A DNA stretch of 12,027 nt from DATCSE01 sp036568605. Its GTDB lineage: Bacteria > Pseudomonadota > Gammaproteobacteria > Burkholderiales > Burkholderiaceae_C. The first letter of the stretch is position 1, and every line of letters starts with the position of its first letter. The DNA is taken from contig DATCSE010000415.1 in assembly GCA_036568605.1 (NCBI GenBank), positions 1 to 12,027 of the forward strand, in the 5' to 3' direction. Shown here one piece after another: positions 1 to 6,409 of this stretch. The position numbers were made by a program, and so were the translations under genes. The notes beneath the pieces are model-generated. The model worked only from the letters and a program-made list of their open reading frames with translations, was not told where the DNA came from and ran no database searches.

Positions 1-1
1 G

Positions 2-631
2 GGGTGGGGCGGCTTTTCGCTGAAGGCGCGCCGCACCGGCGTCAGCTCGTTGATGCGCCTGGAGCGCGGCGAGGCGACGTTCGACGCCGGCTTCCATCTC
101 GACGAGGCGGTTGCGCTCGGCACCGCGCCCGCGTTCACGGCCGCGGGCTTCGTGCGGCCGGGTCGCGTCGCGCTGGTGGAAGCAGGCCAGCTGCCGGCTT
201 CGGGAGGCACCTTGAACTCGCCTCGTTCCGCAGCCGAATACGGCGTGGCCGCCAACGGCGCCGGCGCGCACGAAATGCCCGAGGCGTTGCACCTGGGGCC
301 GGGCTGGATCCCCGATGCCGATCTGCTGCGTGCGCTGGACACCGGCCTGTACGTCAGCAACCTCTGGTATCTGAACTACAGCGATCGCCAAGCTTGCCGC
401 ATGACCGGCATGACGCGCTATGCGTGCTTCTGGGTCGAGAGTGGCCAGCTGGCGGCGCCGGTCAACGTGATGCGCTTCGATGACGACGTGCTGCGCCTGT
501 TCGGCCCGGGGCTCGTCGGCCTCACCGACGCGCCGGAGTTCACGCCCAGCAGCGACACCTACCAGGCGCGCCAGCTGGGCTCCGTCACCACGCCGGCCGC
601 AGTGGTCGAGGGCTTCAGGCTGACGCTTTGA
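2..631 (+). CDS. TldD/PmbA family protein, C-terminal part (5' end outside window)
   Basis: The reading frame is open from the first bases of the window to a TGA at 629-631, giving the last 209 residues of a larger protein. The TTG/ATG at 50-55 lies inside the open frame and is not a real start. The C-terminal half carries blocks typical of the TldD/PmbA superfamily: YVSNLWYLNYSDR, then MTGMTRYACFWVESG, then APVNVMRFDDDVLRLFG. Family members are about 430-480 residues, so roughly half is missing to the left. TldD/PmbA proteins are zinc-metalloprotease-like and act in peptide maturation or degradation. The metal-binding HExxxH motif of TldD would lie in the missing part, so catalytic competence cannot be judged. 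The gene converges with the methyltransferase downstream, with about 60 bp between the stops. Family assignment is firm; the exact role is not. Confidence 0.85.
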   Translation, partial: GWGGFSLKARRTGVSSLMRLERGEATFDAGFHLDEAVALGTAPAFTAAGFVRPGRVALVEAGQLPASGGTLNSPRSAAEYGVAANGAGAHEMPEALHLGPGWIPDADLLRALDTGLYVSNLWYLNYSDRQACRMTGMTRYACFWVESGQLAAPVNVMRFDDDVLRLFGPGLVGLTDAPEFTPSSDTYQARQLGSVTTPAAVVEGFRLTL

Positions 632-692
632 TCCCGACGACGCTCAACGCCGGAGCCTTCTTCGGCGGCACTGTGCCGCGCATCCACAGCGG

Positions 693-1511
693 TCAGGCGC
701 GTCGCCCCCAGGCCCCGGCCAGAACCGGTGGCAGGAACACCGCTCCCGCGGTGCTCACCGCCTCCCCCAGGCGCGCGCGGAGCCGGTCGGGGTCGATCTG
801 CTCGGGCGTGGCGAGCCCGGCGGCGAGGATGTGCGGCGCAAGCGATTGCACCACGGCGCTCAGCAGCGCCGGGCCGCGCGGCTCGTTCGGCGCGAGGTAG
901 CCCTGGATGCCGAAGCCCTGCACGTCCGCGAGGCCCGCCTGCTCGAGCAGCAGCTTCAGCCGCGTTCCGATCGCCGGGTGAGCGCCGGCCCGCCGGAACG
1001 CGGCCATCACCCAGCGCACGGCTTCCGCGACCTGAGGCACGTCCGGCTCGGCCCGCGCCGCCGTGAGGTCGAAGTCCAGCGCCAGCATCAGGCCGCCCGG
1101 CCGCAGCGCGGCGACGTGATGCCGCAGGACGCCCACCGGATCGGCCATGTGGAACAGGATCAGGCGTCCGACGACGACGTCGAAAGGCTCGTCATCGCGC
1201 CAGGTGCGCACGTCGCCTTCGACGAAGCGCAGCTGCGGCCGCGCGGCCGCGCGCGTGGCGGCCACGTCGAGCAGTCGCGCGCTGTTGTCGACGCCGACCA
1301 CGCGCCCCTCCGGCCCGACCAACTCGGCCGCGAGGGACGCCACGTGACCCAACCCCGTGCCGAGGTCGAGCACGCGCATGCCCGGGCCGATGCCGGCCGC
1401 GCGCAGCAGCACGCGCGTGGAAGGTTCGATGGCGGCTGCCTGATGGTCCAGCCGCGCGATCTCGTGGTCGCTCGCTCCGAGCAAGTAGGTCGTGGTGCTT
1501 GGTTGGTTCAT
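693..1511 (-). CDS. Class I SAM-dependent methyltransferase
   Basis: This 272-residue protein has a Rossmann methyltransferase core. Motif I is VLDLGTGLGHVA (residues 47-58), the acidic residue ending beta-2 is D75 (VVGVD), D100 lies in the EGD of the adenine-binding loop, and motif IV is FDVVVGR (110-116). A C-terminal region of about 130 residues probably binds the substrate, which cannot be named from sequence. It resembles UbiE/Methyltransf_11-type small-molecule methyltransferases. It contains no cysteine at all, which excludes an arsenite methyltransferase despite the arsenic genes further right. The ATG at 1511 is preceded by a purine-rich GAGGGG about 6 nt upstream. It lies 146 bp downstream of the dehydrogenase on the same strand, too far for tight coupling, and no convincing promoter was seen in that gap. 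Confidence 0.85.
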   Translation of the reverse strand: MNQPSTTTYLLGASDHEIARLDHQAAAIEPSTRVLLRAAGIGPGMRVLDLGTGLGHVASLAAELVGPEGRVVGVDNSARLLDVAATRAAARPQLRFVEGDVRTWRDDEPFDVVVGRLILFHMADPVGVLRHHVAALRPGGLMLALDFDLTAARAEPDVPQVAEAVRWVMAAFRRAGAHPAIGTRLKLLLEQAGLADVQGFGIQGYLAPNEPRGPALLSAVVQSLAPHILAAGLATPEQIDPDRLRARLGEAVSTAGAVFLPPVLAGAWGRRA

Positions 1512-1657
1512 GGTGGCCCCTCTGGTGTCGCGGCAGGCTGAACCGGGCCCTGGCCCGTCGCCGTCCGCACAGGCGATGGTGCTCCCGGCGATCGCGCCGA
1601 CCTATCCCGAAGGTGTGACCCCTCCCAGCACCGCGCCTGCTGGCGGTGACGGGTCGC

Positions 1658-2587
1658 TCAGACCTGGTGTGCCGCGACGATTCGGCGCTCTGCGACCAGG
1701 AAGGCGTCGGCGACCAGTTGGAACGGCCGCCAGTCGACCTCCGACTTGCCGGCCGCGCACAACTCGGCGAAGCGCTCGTACAGCCTGGGGTATTCGCCCG
1801 CCAACGCCTCGTCGGACCCGAGCGGCCGGCCATCGATCTCGAGCGCGCCGCCGCCGCGGGAGAGGCGCAGGCGGCCGGTGGTCGTGACGAGCTCGATGTC
1901 CCAGGTCTGCTCGCCCTTTTGCCGGAAGTCGAATTCCGCGTTCACCGTGACGCCGGCTTCCGTGCGCAGGTCCAGGCGGGCGGCGATCGGAGCCTGCTGG
2001 TTCTCCGGGAATTCGAGGACGGCCGCGTGCACGAAGGCTTCCTCGGCCAGCACCTCGGTCAGCACCGACAGCGCATTGATGCCGGGATCGAAAACACCCA
2101 GGCCGCCAGCATCCCAGATCCATTGCTGGCCGGGGTGCCAGTGATGCACATCCTCCTTCCACGTGATGGTGCCGGCGACGAGGCTGCGACCACGCAGCCA
2201 GTCGCGCGCCGCGCCCACGCCGGCGGCGAAGCGTGAGTGCCAGGTCTGGAACAGCGTGCGGCCATGGCGCGCCGCCTCGGCTTGCAGCAGCGCGATTTGC
2301 CGCGTCGTCGCCGCGGGCGGCTTCTCGAGCATGACGTGCTTGCCGGCCCGAAGCGCGGCCAGCGCGGCTTCGAAGTGCGCCTGGGGCGGCGTGCAGATCG
2401 AGACGGCATCGAGCTGCGGCACCTCGGCCAGCAAGGTCTCGATGTCGGCGAAGTTCGCGACGCCCTCCACGTGCGCATGGCGGCTGGCGCAGGCGACGAG
2501 TTCGAAGCGCGGGTCGGCCGCGATCGCGGGAATGTGTTGATCGCGGGCGATCTTGCCGATGCCGACCAATGCCAACTTCAGTGCCAT
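1658..2587 (-). CDS. Gfo/Idh/MocA aldose 1-dehydrogenase (L-arabinose/D-galactose 1-dehydrogenase type)
   Basis: A 309-residue NAD(P)-dependent sugar dehydrogenase. The N-terminal Rossmann fold has the dinucleotide motif VGIGKIARDQH (residues 8-18) and the family EKP motif at 88-90. The C-terminal domain has WKEDVHHWHPGQQWIW and then GGLGVFDPGIN (161-171), whose Asp and Asn correspond to catalytic-site residues of the Azospirillum L-arabinose 1-dehydrogenase. Overall it reads like that enzyme and like the D-galactose 1-dehydrogenases. These oxidise the sugar at C1 to the lactone, the first step of non-phosphorylating pentose/galactose breakdown. Substrate preference cannot be read from sequence, and no other sugar genes are nearby. 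The ATG at 2587 was chosen over upstream in-frame codons because a GAGGA ribosome site lies about 6 nt before it and homology begins at this Met. Confidence 0.88.
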   Translation of the reverse strand: MALKLALVGIGKIARDQHIPAIAADPRFELVACASRHAHVEGVANFADIETLLAEVPQLDAVSICTPPQAHFEAALAALRAGKHVMLEKPPAATTRQIALLQAEAARHGRTLFQTWHSRFAAGVGAARDWLRGRSLVAGTITWKEDVHHWHPGQQWIWDAGGLGVFDPGINALSVLTEVLAEEAFVHAAVLEFPENQQAPIAARLDLRTEAGVTVNAEFDFRQKGEQTWDIELVTTTGRLRLSRGGGALEIDGRPLGSDEALAGEYPRLYERFAELCAAGKSEVDWRPFQLVADAFLVAERRIVAAHQV

Positions 2588-2743
2588 GCTTGTCCTCGGG
2601 AATGGTGTTGCATCGATCTTAGACAATCCTGCGCTCCGCCTGCCTGGACACAGGCCGTTGCCAACGTCGATTGCAGAAGGCCTCCGATTGGGGCACCATC
2701 TGCGCCGCAGCAATGTCGCTGCGCCACGAAAGGAGGTGATCCC

Positions 2744-2827
2744 TTGAAGCCATACGCTACTTTCGCGTCCACGCTGACGCCGCGGTGGATCGGGTCGAAA
2801 CGGCTCCTTTGCGGAACTGACCGGTGA
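2744..2827 (+). CDS. Putative 27-residue peptide with an exceptionally strong Shine-Dalgarno
   Basis: TTG at 2744 opens a 27-codon frame ending in TGA at 2825-2827. The predicted peptide begins MKPYATFASTLTPRWIG and ends KRLLCGTDR; it is basic, with one Cys. The start rests on the ribosome site: GGAGG lies 7 nt upstream, and complementarity to the 16S tail extends over the full AAAGGAGGTGATCC. A chance match of that length next to a start codon is unlikely. The stop codon sits in the 5' arm of a small hairpin. CTCCTTT inside the ORF (2804-2810) could pair with AAAGGAG of the ribosome site (2729-2735) and mask it. Product function is unknown. It could be a leader peptide, a small protein, or the translated part of a dual-function RNA. 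Confidence 0.4.
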   Translation: MKPYATFASTLTPRWIGSKRLLCGTDR

Positions 2828-2890
2828 CCATCACCGCCACGAGTTGATGCTTCGGCGCGCTGTATGAAACGGCGCTGAAGTGACGCGACG

Positions 2891-2919
2891 CAGGGCTCCC
2901 ACGGAGCCCTGTTTTCTTT
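2891..2919 (+). terminator. Rho-independent terminator
   Basis: A perfect 9-bp stem CAGGGCTCC (2891-2899) and GGAGCCCTG (2903-2911), with a 3-nt loop, is followed directly by TTTTCTTT. The T-tract is only on the + strand, so it ends a rightward transcript from the 2700-2890 region. It sits just 18 nt before the next ATG, which isolates the hydrolase gene from upstream transcription or acts as an attenuator for it. Confidence 0.85.
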
Positions 2920-2937
2920 CTGTCGTCGAGAGCGAAC

Positions 2938-3807
2938 ATGACACGTCGCTTGCTCACTGCCTTCCTCCTCGTCGCTGCCGGCACGCTTGCTCGTGCGGCG
3001 CCGATTCCGGTCGCGATTCCCACGGCCGGCGTCTCCTCGTCCCCCGCGCCGCTCGTGGCCTACCTGTTCGCACCCGCGACGCCGGGGCCGCATCCCGCGG
3101 TCGTCATGCTGCACGGCTGTGGTGGCGCCTATGCCCGCAGCGGTGGCCTGAACGCGCGCCACCGCATGTGGGGCGAACTGCTCGCCGCCAACGGCTACGT
3201 CGCCCTCATGCTCGACAGCTTCAGCGCGCGCGGGGTCCAGGAGATCTGCACGCAGAAATACGCCGAGCGCACGCTCACCGACCACGACCGTGCGGGCGAT
3301 GCCTATGCGGCACTCGCGTTCCTGCGGGCGCGTAGCGATGTCGAGGCGGAGCATGTGGCGGCACTCGGCTGGTCGCACGGCGGCAGCACGGTTCTGGCCA
3401 CGCTCAACCGGCTGCCGACGCAGGGCGCGGGCTTCGCACGCGCCGTGGCGTTCTATCCGGGCTGCACGGCCGCCGCCAAACGGCCCGCGGCCTTCAATCC
3501 CTACGCGCCGCTGCTCGTCCTCATCGGCGAATCGGACGACTGGACCCCGGCCGCGCCTTGCGAAGCGTTGGCCGGTGCGGTGCGCGGGCGCGGCGGGCCG
3601 ATGGAGATCGTCACCTATCCCGGCACGTACCACGACTTCGACAACCCGGGCATCACGCGCCAACGCGTGCGCACCGAGGTGCCCAACGGGGTTCACCCTG
3701 GGCAGGGTGTCACCACGGCGCCGAATGCAGCGGCACGCGAAGACGCGAAGCGTCGGGTCCTGCGGTTCCTGCAGCAAATGACCGGCCAGGCACGCTCGAC
3801 CTCTTGA
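2938..3807 (+). CDS. Secreted dienelactone hydrolase family protein (alpha/beta hydrolase)
   Basis: A 289-residue protein with a signal peptide: MTRR, a hydrophobic stretch at residues 5-16, and likely cleavage near ARA-AP at 20-22. The mature part is an alpha/beta hydrolase of the dienelactone-hydrolase type. The oxyanion region is VVMLHGCGG (55-63), the nucleophile elbow is GWSHG with Ser146, the acid is probably Asp200 or Asp201 (GESDDW), and the base is His232 (YHDFD). Classical dienelactone hydrolases use Cys; this one has Ser, as do many periplasmic relatives of unknown substrate. The cysteines at 61, 104, 176 and 208 could form disulfides after export. The ATG at 2938 has a weak purine-rich GAGAG upstream. 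Because a strong terminator ends only 18 nt before the start, its promoter must overlap that region or transcription must read through. Confidence 0.85.
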   Translation: MTRRLLTAFLLVAAGTLARAAPIPVAIPTAGVSSSPAPLVAYLFAPATPGPHPAVVMLHGCGGAYARSGGLNARHRMWGELLAANGYVALMLDSFSARGVQEICTQKYAERTLTDHDRAGDAYAALAFLRARSDVEAEHVAALGWSHGGSTVLATLNRLPTQGAGFARAVAFYPGCTAAAKRPAAFNPYAPLLVLIGESDDWTPAAPCEALAGAVRGRGGPMEIVTYPGTYHDFDNPGITRQRVRTEVPNGVHPGQGVTTAPNAAAREDAKRRVLRFLQQMTGQARSTS

Positions 3808-3956
3808 TGGGCCATCCGCTGGCTGACGATGGCGATGAAGTTCCCGCAATACTGACCGTCCGCCAGCGCCAAGGTGGCACAGACGACCTTCGCCTGCCCG
3901 CTTGCATGGGTGTACGACGTCGGCACGCGGGACCTACCCAGGATCCTCGTCCACAT
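3693..3956 (-). CDS. Possible small or degenerate coding segment, unknown function
   Basis: From an ATG at 3956 an 88-codon frame runs leftward. Over about 3800-3956 the predicted peptide looks protein-like, for example KVVCATLALADGQYCGNF and IAIVSQRMAHQEVE. Codon third positions are mostly G or C, as in real genes here. The last 35 codons become Arg-rich shadow-like sequence because they run under the 3' end of the convergent hydrolase gene. The start overlaps the end of the 106-residue ORF by 23 nt, and no good ribosome site is visible. It may be a translationally coupled third gene, or a fragment whose original 3' end has been lost. I recognise no family, and confidence that this is a working gene is low. 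Confidence 0.2.
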   Translation of the reverse strand: MWTRILGRSRVPTSYTHASGQAKVVCATLALADGQYCGNFIAIVSQRMAHQEVERAWPVICCRNRRTRRFASSRAAAFGAVVTPCPG

Positions 3957-4254
3957 CGAAGCGACTGACCAGCTGTTCGACACGTCGTTCGCCCGTGGGT
4001 TCTTGTTGGCGCTGCGCGCCGGGTCGCGTGGGGTCGGGCGCCTCTTCCGTGAACGTGTGCGCCCGTTTGGTGTATTCGATCCAGAGCAACGCGGCCACGT
4101 CGGGGCTGATGCCCTCGGCCCTGTACACCGGCGAGATCGCTTCGGCGATTTCAAACGCCTCATGCCAGCTGCGGCCGTGCGTTCGCATCAGGGCTTCGGC
4201 GACAGCCCCCAGGTACCATGGCCCGACCTCGGGCTCGATGCGCATGCGGCTCAC
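3934..4254 (-). CDS. Conserved-looking hypothetical protein, 106 aa
   Basis: The GTG at 4254 overlaps the TGA of the upstream PEP-CTERM-like gene in a GTGA arrangement, which implies translational coupling; an in-frame ATG at 4245 is an alternative start. The predicted protein has a balanced composition, unlike the Arg/Pro-rich shadow frames nearby. Residues 10-70 look helical (LGAVAEALMRTHGRSWHEAF, then AEAISPVYRAEGISPDVAAL) and the tail (75-106) is polar and acidic. There is no signal peptide, membrane segment or recognisable catalytic motif. I do not recognise the family. Co-expression with a surface-sorted protein suggests a joint process, but nothing in the sequence shows which. Confidence 0.6.
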   Translation of the reverse strand: MSRMRIEPEVGPWYLGAVAEALMRTHGRSWHEAFEIAEAISPVYRAEGISPDVAALLWIEYTKRAHTFTEEAPDPTRPGAQRQQEPTGERRVEQLVSRFDVDEDPG

Positions 4255-4628
4255 CGTCCATTCGGACGGTGCCGCCGCGCCACGAGGACGACCCCGACGA
4301 GGCCAGCCAACAGCAGGGCGAGTGTCGGCGGTTCGGAGATCGCGGAGACCGGCACCGTGACTCGCGGTTCATGCTTCCCGTGGAGCTTGACCGTATCCAC
4401 CGCGCCGAGGCGAATACCGTTCGAGTGCGGGCCCCCCGGTAATGTCCCATGCGAGGAGCCGTCCTCATCCTCGCCCCTCTCGGCTGACGACGTGCCCCTG
4501 CTCGCACTGCTGAACGTGACGTCCTCGGACTCGAACCAGGACTTCGGCGGCTGCGCAAGGGCGCTGCTCCATGCGGCACACGCCAGCATGCCGACGATCA
4601 ACGGCTTCAAGAGACTGCAACTGCTCAT
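4251..4628 (-). CDS. Small PEP-CTERM-like sorting-domain protein
   Basis: A 125-residue exported protein. The N-terminus is a signal peptide (Lys8, hydrophobic core 9-20, cleavage likely after ALA at 23-25). The C-terminus has the layout of a PEP-CTERM sorting signal: ISEPPTLALLLAGL (97-110), a hydrophobic helix to about 117, then ARRHRPNGR. The canonical VPEP is ISEP here, a tolerated-looking variant. In this family the segment is cut by exosortase (EpsH/XrtA) at the outer surface in exopolysaccharide-producing Gram-negatives. The middle (26-95) is short, polar, Ser/Gly/Glu-rich and probably disordered. The ATG at 4628 has a GAGGGGG ribosome site just upstream. The 106-residue gene is coupled downstream. 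No exosortase is in the window, so the sorting machinery must lie elsewhere. Confidence 0.68.
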   Translation of the reverse strand: MSSCSLLKPLIVGMLACAAWSSALAQPPKSWFESEDVTFSSASRGTSSAERGEDEDGSSHGTLPGGPHSNGIRLGAVDTVKLHGKHEPRVTVPVSAISEPPTLALLLAGLVGVVLVARRHRPNGR

Positions 4629-4645
4629 CTCAGCCCCCTCGTGGC

Positions 4646-4663
4646 GCGCCGCGAACGCGGCGC
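4646..4663. repeat. Perfect 8-bp inverted repeat in the leader of the PEP-CTERM-like gene
   Basis: GCGCCGCG (4646-4653) and CGCGGCGC (4656-4663), separated by AA, lie 18 nt upstream of the ATG of the 4628-4251 gene. In RNA this would be a very stable hairpin next to the ribosome site, and it could also be a protein-binding palindrome. There is no T-tract, so it is not an intrinsic terminator. Confidence 0.5.
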
Positions 4664-4705
4664 ACGATCTTCACAATTTACGCGGCGGTCGATGCTTTCG
4701 CGTCC

Positions 4706-4747
4706 CCCGCTCAAGCGGGAGCAGTTGTGCGTACGTGCGCGCACGTA
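4706..4747. repeat. Two palindromes in the gap between the FAD-Rieske gene and the PEP-CTERM-like gene
   Basis: CCCGCT/AGCGGG (4706-4711 and 4714-4719, 2-nt centre) is followed by a perfect 16-bp palindrome TACGTGCGCGCACGTA (4732-4747). Neither is followed by a T-tract on either strand. They lie 104-119 bp upstream of the PEP-CTERM-like start, inside its likely promoter region, and just beyond the stop of the FAD-Rieske gene. Operator function or factor-dependent termination are both possible; the sequence does not decide. Confidence 0.45.
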
Positions 4748-4776
4748 GGACAGTCTGGGGTTCGGAACCGGCAGGC

Positions 4777-6309
4777 CTATCGCGACAGATCCGCAGCCGA
4801 CAGGCCCACAAGCGCGGGGCCGTTGACCACATGTCCCGCAGTGTCGAAGCGCGATCCATGGCAGGGGCAGTCCCAGGTCTTTTCCGCGCTGTTCCACTCG
4901 ACGATGCAGCCCAGGTGCGGGCAGGTGGCGTCGAAGGCGCGTACCCCACCCGGCTCTCCGCGGAAGACGGCGATCTTCTTCAGGTGGTGCCGGATCACGC
5001 GGCCTTCGCCCGGCGCGATCTCGTCGAGGCTCTTCACGTCGCCGGGGGTCAACCAGTCCGCGTATTGCGCGGCGACATTGGCGTTTTCCTTGGCGAACTC
5101 GCCGGCGGCGCGCAATGACTTGCGTGACGGGTCGTACACGTCGCGCCATGGGTGGTCGCGGCCCAGGATCAGCTCGGCCAGCAGCATCCCGGCGATCGTG
5201 CCGTGGGTCATGCCGTTGCCTGAATCGCCGGTCACGACATAGACGTTTCGTTCGCCCGGGTTGCGGCCGATGAAGGCCAGGCCGTCGACCGGTTCCATGA
5301 CCTGGCCCGACCAACGGCACACCGGCGCGTCGTCGATCAGCGGGAAGCGCTCCGCGGCCCAGGCCGACAGCCGCGCGAAGCGCGCAGCGGCATCGTCCGC
5401 CTGGCCGGTCTTGTGGTCTTCGCCGCCGACGATGAGGAGGTCGTGCCCGTCATCGAGTTCGCCGGCGATGCGCACGTAGTGGTAGGGATCCAGCGTGTCC
5501 CAGTACTGCACCCAGGGGACCGACTCCTTGGCGACGCGCAGTCCGACCACGAACGTGCGGTACGGCGCCTGCTTCGTGTGAATGACAAAGCGGTTGTTGA
5601 CCGGCGTGTTCGTCGCCACGACCGTCGACAGCGCGGTGATCGTCAGGCCGGTTTCCGTGGTGACGCGGGTCGGATGATCGTCGCGGATGTCGACCACGTG
5701 GGTGCCGCCGTGGATGCGGCCGCCCCGTGCGACCACTGCGTTCGCAAGACCGGCGAGATACGCCAGCGGATGAAGTTGCCCTTGTCTCGGGAAGCGTATG
5801 GCCGGTCCCAGCCGAACCAGGGTTCCGGGCGGTCTGTCGACGTAGCGCAGGCCCGTCAGACCGGCACGGTGCGCGGCGTTGAGTTCCTGCTCGAGTTCCT
5901 GGCGATCCGCACCGGACGGTGCGAACAGGTATCCATCGACGCGCCGGAAGTCGCACGCAATGCCTTCGTCGTTGACGATGCTTTCGATCCGGTCGATGGC
6001 CGCGGTGTGGCTCTGCGCGACCAGCCGGCTGACTTCGCGGCCATGCTGGCTTTCGAGGTGGTGATAGCGGTCGTCGAACGCATTGCTCAGGTGCGACGTC
6101 GTACGGCCGGTCTCGCCGCTGCCGATCGCGCCGTCGTCGACGACGATGACGGACTTCCCGACGCGGGCCAGGTGATACGCGACACTGAGCCCGGCAATGC
6201 CGGCGCCGACGACGCAGACGTCGGCAGCCGCATCGGACGTGAGCGCAGCATGCGTGGGCACCGCAAATTCCATCCAGCACGATGTGCTGTGGCCTGAGTC
6301 GCTGGGCAT
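4777..6309 (-). CDS. FAD-dependent oxidoreductase (DAO type) with C-terminal Rieske [2Fe-2S] domain
   Basis: A 510-residue two-domain protein. Residues about 28-400 form a DAO-type FAD-binding oxidoreductase: the dinucleotide motif is VVGAGIAG (33-40), D58/D59 at the end of beta-2 contact the cofactor, and a late FAD motif (VVTGDSGNGMTHGTIAG) lies near 372-388. Residues about 425-505 form a Rieske domain with ligands C463-x-H465 and C481-x2-H484; C468 and C483 are the usual stabilising disulfide pair. Such fusions occur in many bacteria (the YhfW type) with unproven substrates. The ATG at 6309 was chosen because AGGAG lies 6 nt upstream and homology starts there; the longer open frame reads under the ATPase gene. 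It lies about 100 bp downstream of the copper ATPase on the same strand, so co-transcription is likely. Confidence 0.88.
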   Translation of the reverse strand: MPSDSGHSTSCWMEFAVPTHAALTSDAAADVCVVGAGIAGLSVAYHLARVGKSVIVVDDGAIGSGETGRTTSHLSNAFDDRYHHLESQHGREVSRLVAQSHTAAIDRIESIVNDEGIACDFRRVDGYLFAPSGADRQELEQELNAAHRAGLTGLRYVDRPPGTLVRLGPAIRFPRQGQLHPLAYLAGLANAVVARGGRIHGGTHVVDIRDDHPTRVTTETGLTITALSTVVATNTPVNNRFVIHTKQAPYRTFVVGLRVAKESVPWVQYWDTLDPYHYVRIAGELDDGHDLLIVGGEDHKTGQADDAAARFARLSAWAAERFPLIDDAPVCRWSGQVMEPVDGLAFIGRNPGERNVYVVTGDSGNGMTHGTIAGMLLAELILGRDHPWRDVYDPSRKSLRAAGEFAKENANVAAQYADWLTPGDVKSLDEIAPGEGRVIRHHLKKIAVFRGEPGGVRAFDATCPHLGCIVEWNSAEKTWDCPCHGSRFDTAGHVVNGPALVGLSAADLSR

Positions 6310-6334
6310 GGCTGTCTCCTGTTGTCGCTCGATC

Positions 6335-6361
6335 CGGCCGGGCAATCGCAATGCCCGGCCG
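6335..6361 (-). other. Stable hairpin between copper ATPase and FAD-Rieske genes
   Basis: CGGCCGGGCA (6335-6344) pairs perfectly with TGCCCGGCCG (6352-6361) around a 7-nt loop. It lies 25 nt upstream of the FAD-Rieske start and about 50 nt past the ATPase stop. No U-tract follows in the transcribed direction, so it is not a standard terminator. In a shared mRNA it could mark a processing site, protect the upstream transcript, or cause partial attenuation. Confidence 0.5.
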
Positions 6362-6409
6362 ATGCGTGGCCGGGGCGCACCTTCGGAGCGAAACGGACCG
6401 GAAAGTCCG

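Larger units (their letters stand above)
2700..2920 (+). ncRNA. Candidate structured small RNA / peptide-encoding leader
   Basis: The 350-bp gap between the dehydrogenase and hydrolase starts holds an ordered set of RNA-like signals on the + strand. There is a 6-bp hairpin CGCAGC/GCTGCG (2706-2723). AAAGGAGGTGATCC (2729-2742) is a 14-nt complement of the 16S rRNA 3' tail, followed by a TTG-initiated 27-codon ORF. A hairpin CGGTGA/TCACCG (2822-2827 with 2831-2836) covers the ORF stop codon. Next is a 9-bp stem with one G.U pair (2850-2858 with 2872-2880), and last an intrinsic terminator (2891-2919). A terminator immediately before the next gene implies an independent short transcript. The 5' end is a guess; the best promoter-like match (TTGCAG 2671, CACCAT 2694) is weak. 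I do not recognise the RNA as a named family. Confidence 0.42.

Noticed and set aside
640..660. Possible terminator between the TldD-like gene and the methyltransferase (CGCCG/CGGCG).
   Set aside because: Only a 5-bp stem with a large loop and no T-tract on either strand.
693..1511. Methyltransferase considered as an arsenite methyltransferase (ArsM) linked to the ars genes.
   Set aside because: ArsM needs conserved cysteines for As(III); this protein has none and lies about 7 kb from the ars operon.
1625..1644. Hairpin CCAGCA/TGCTGG after the aldose dehydrogenase gene as a terminator.
   Set aside because: Six-bp stem without a T-tract in the transcribed direction; too weak to call.
2578..3849. 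423-codon minus-strand open frame across the hydrolase gene and the small-RNA gap.
   Set aside because: It is antisense to a hydrolase with a complete catalytic triad and is Arg-rich; the strong terminator and signal peptide support the + strand gene.
3874..5118. 414-codon + strand open frame.
   Set aside because: It lies opposite the 106-aa, PEP-CTERM-like and FAD-Rieske genes, with no family motif and Arg/Ala-rich shadow composition.
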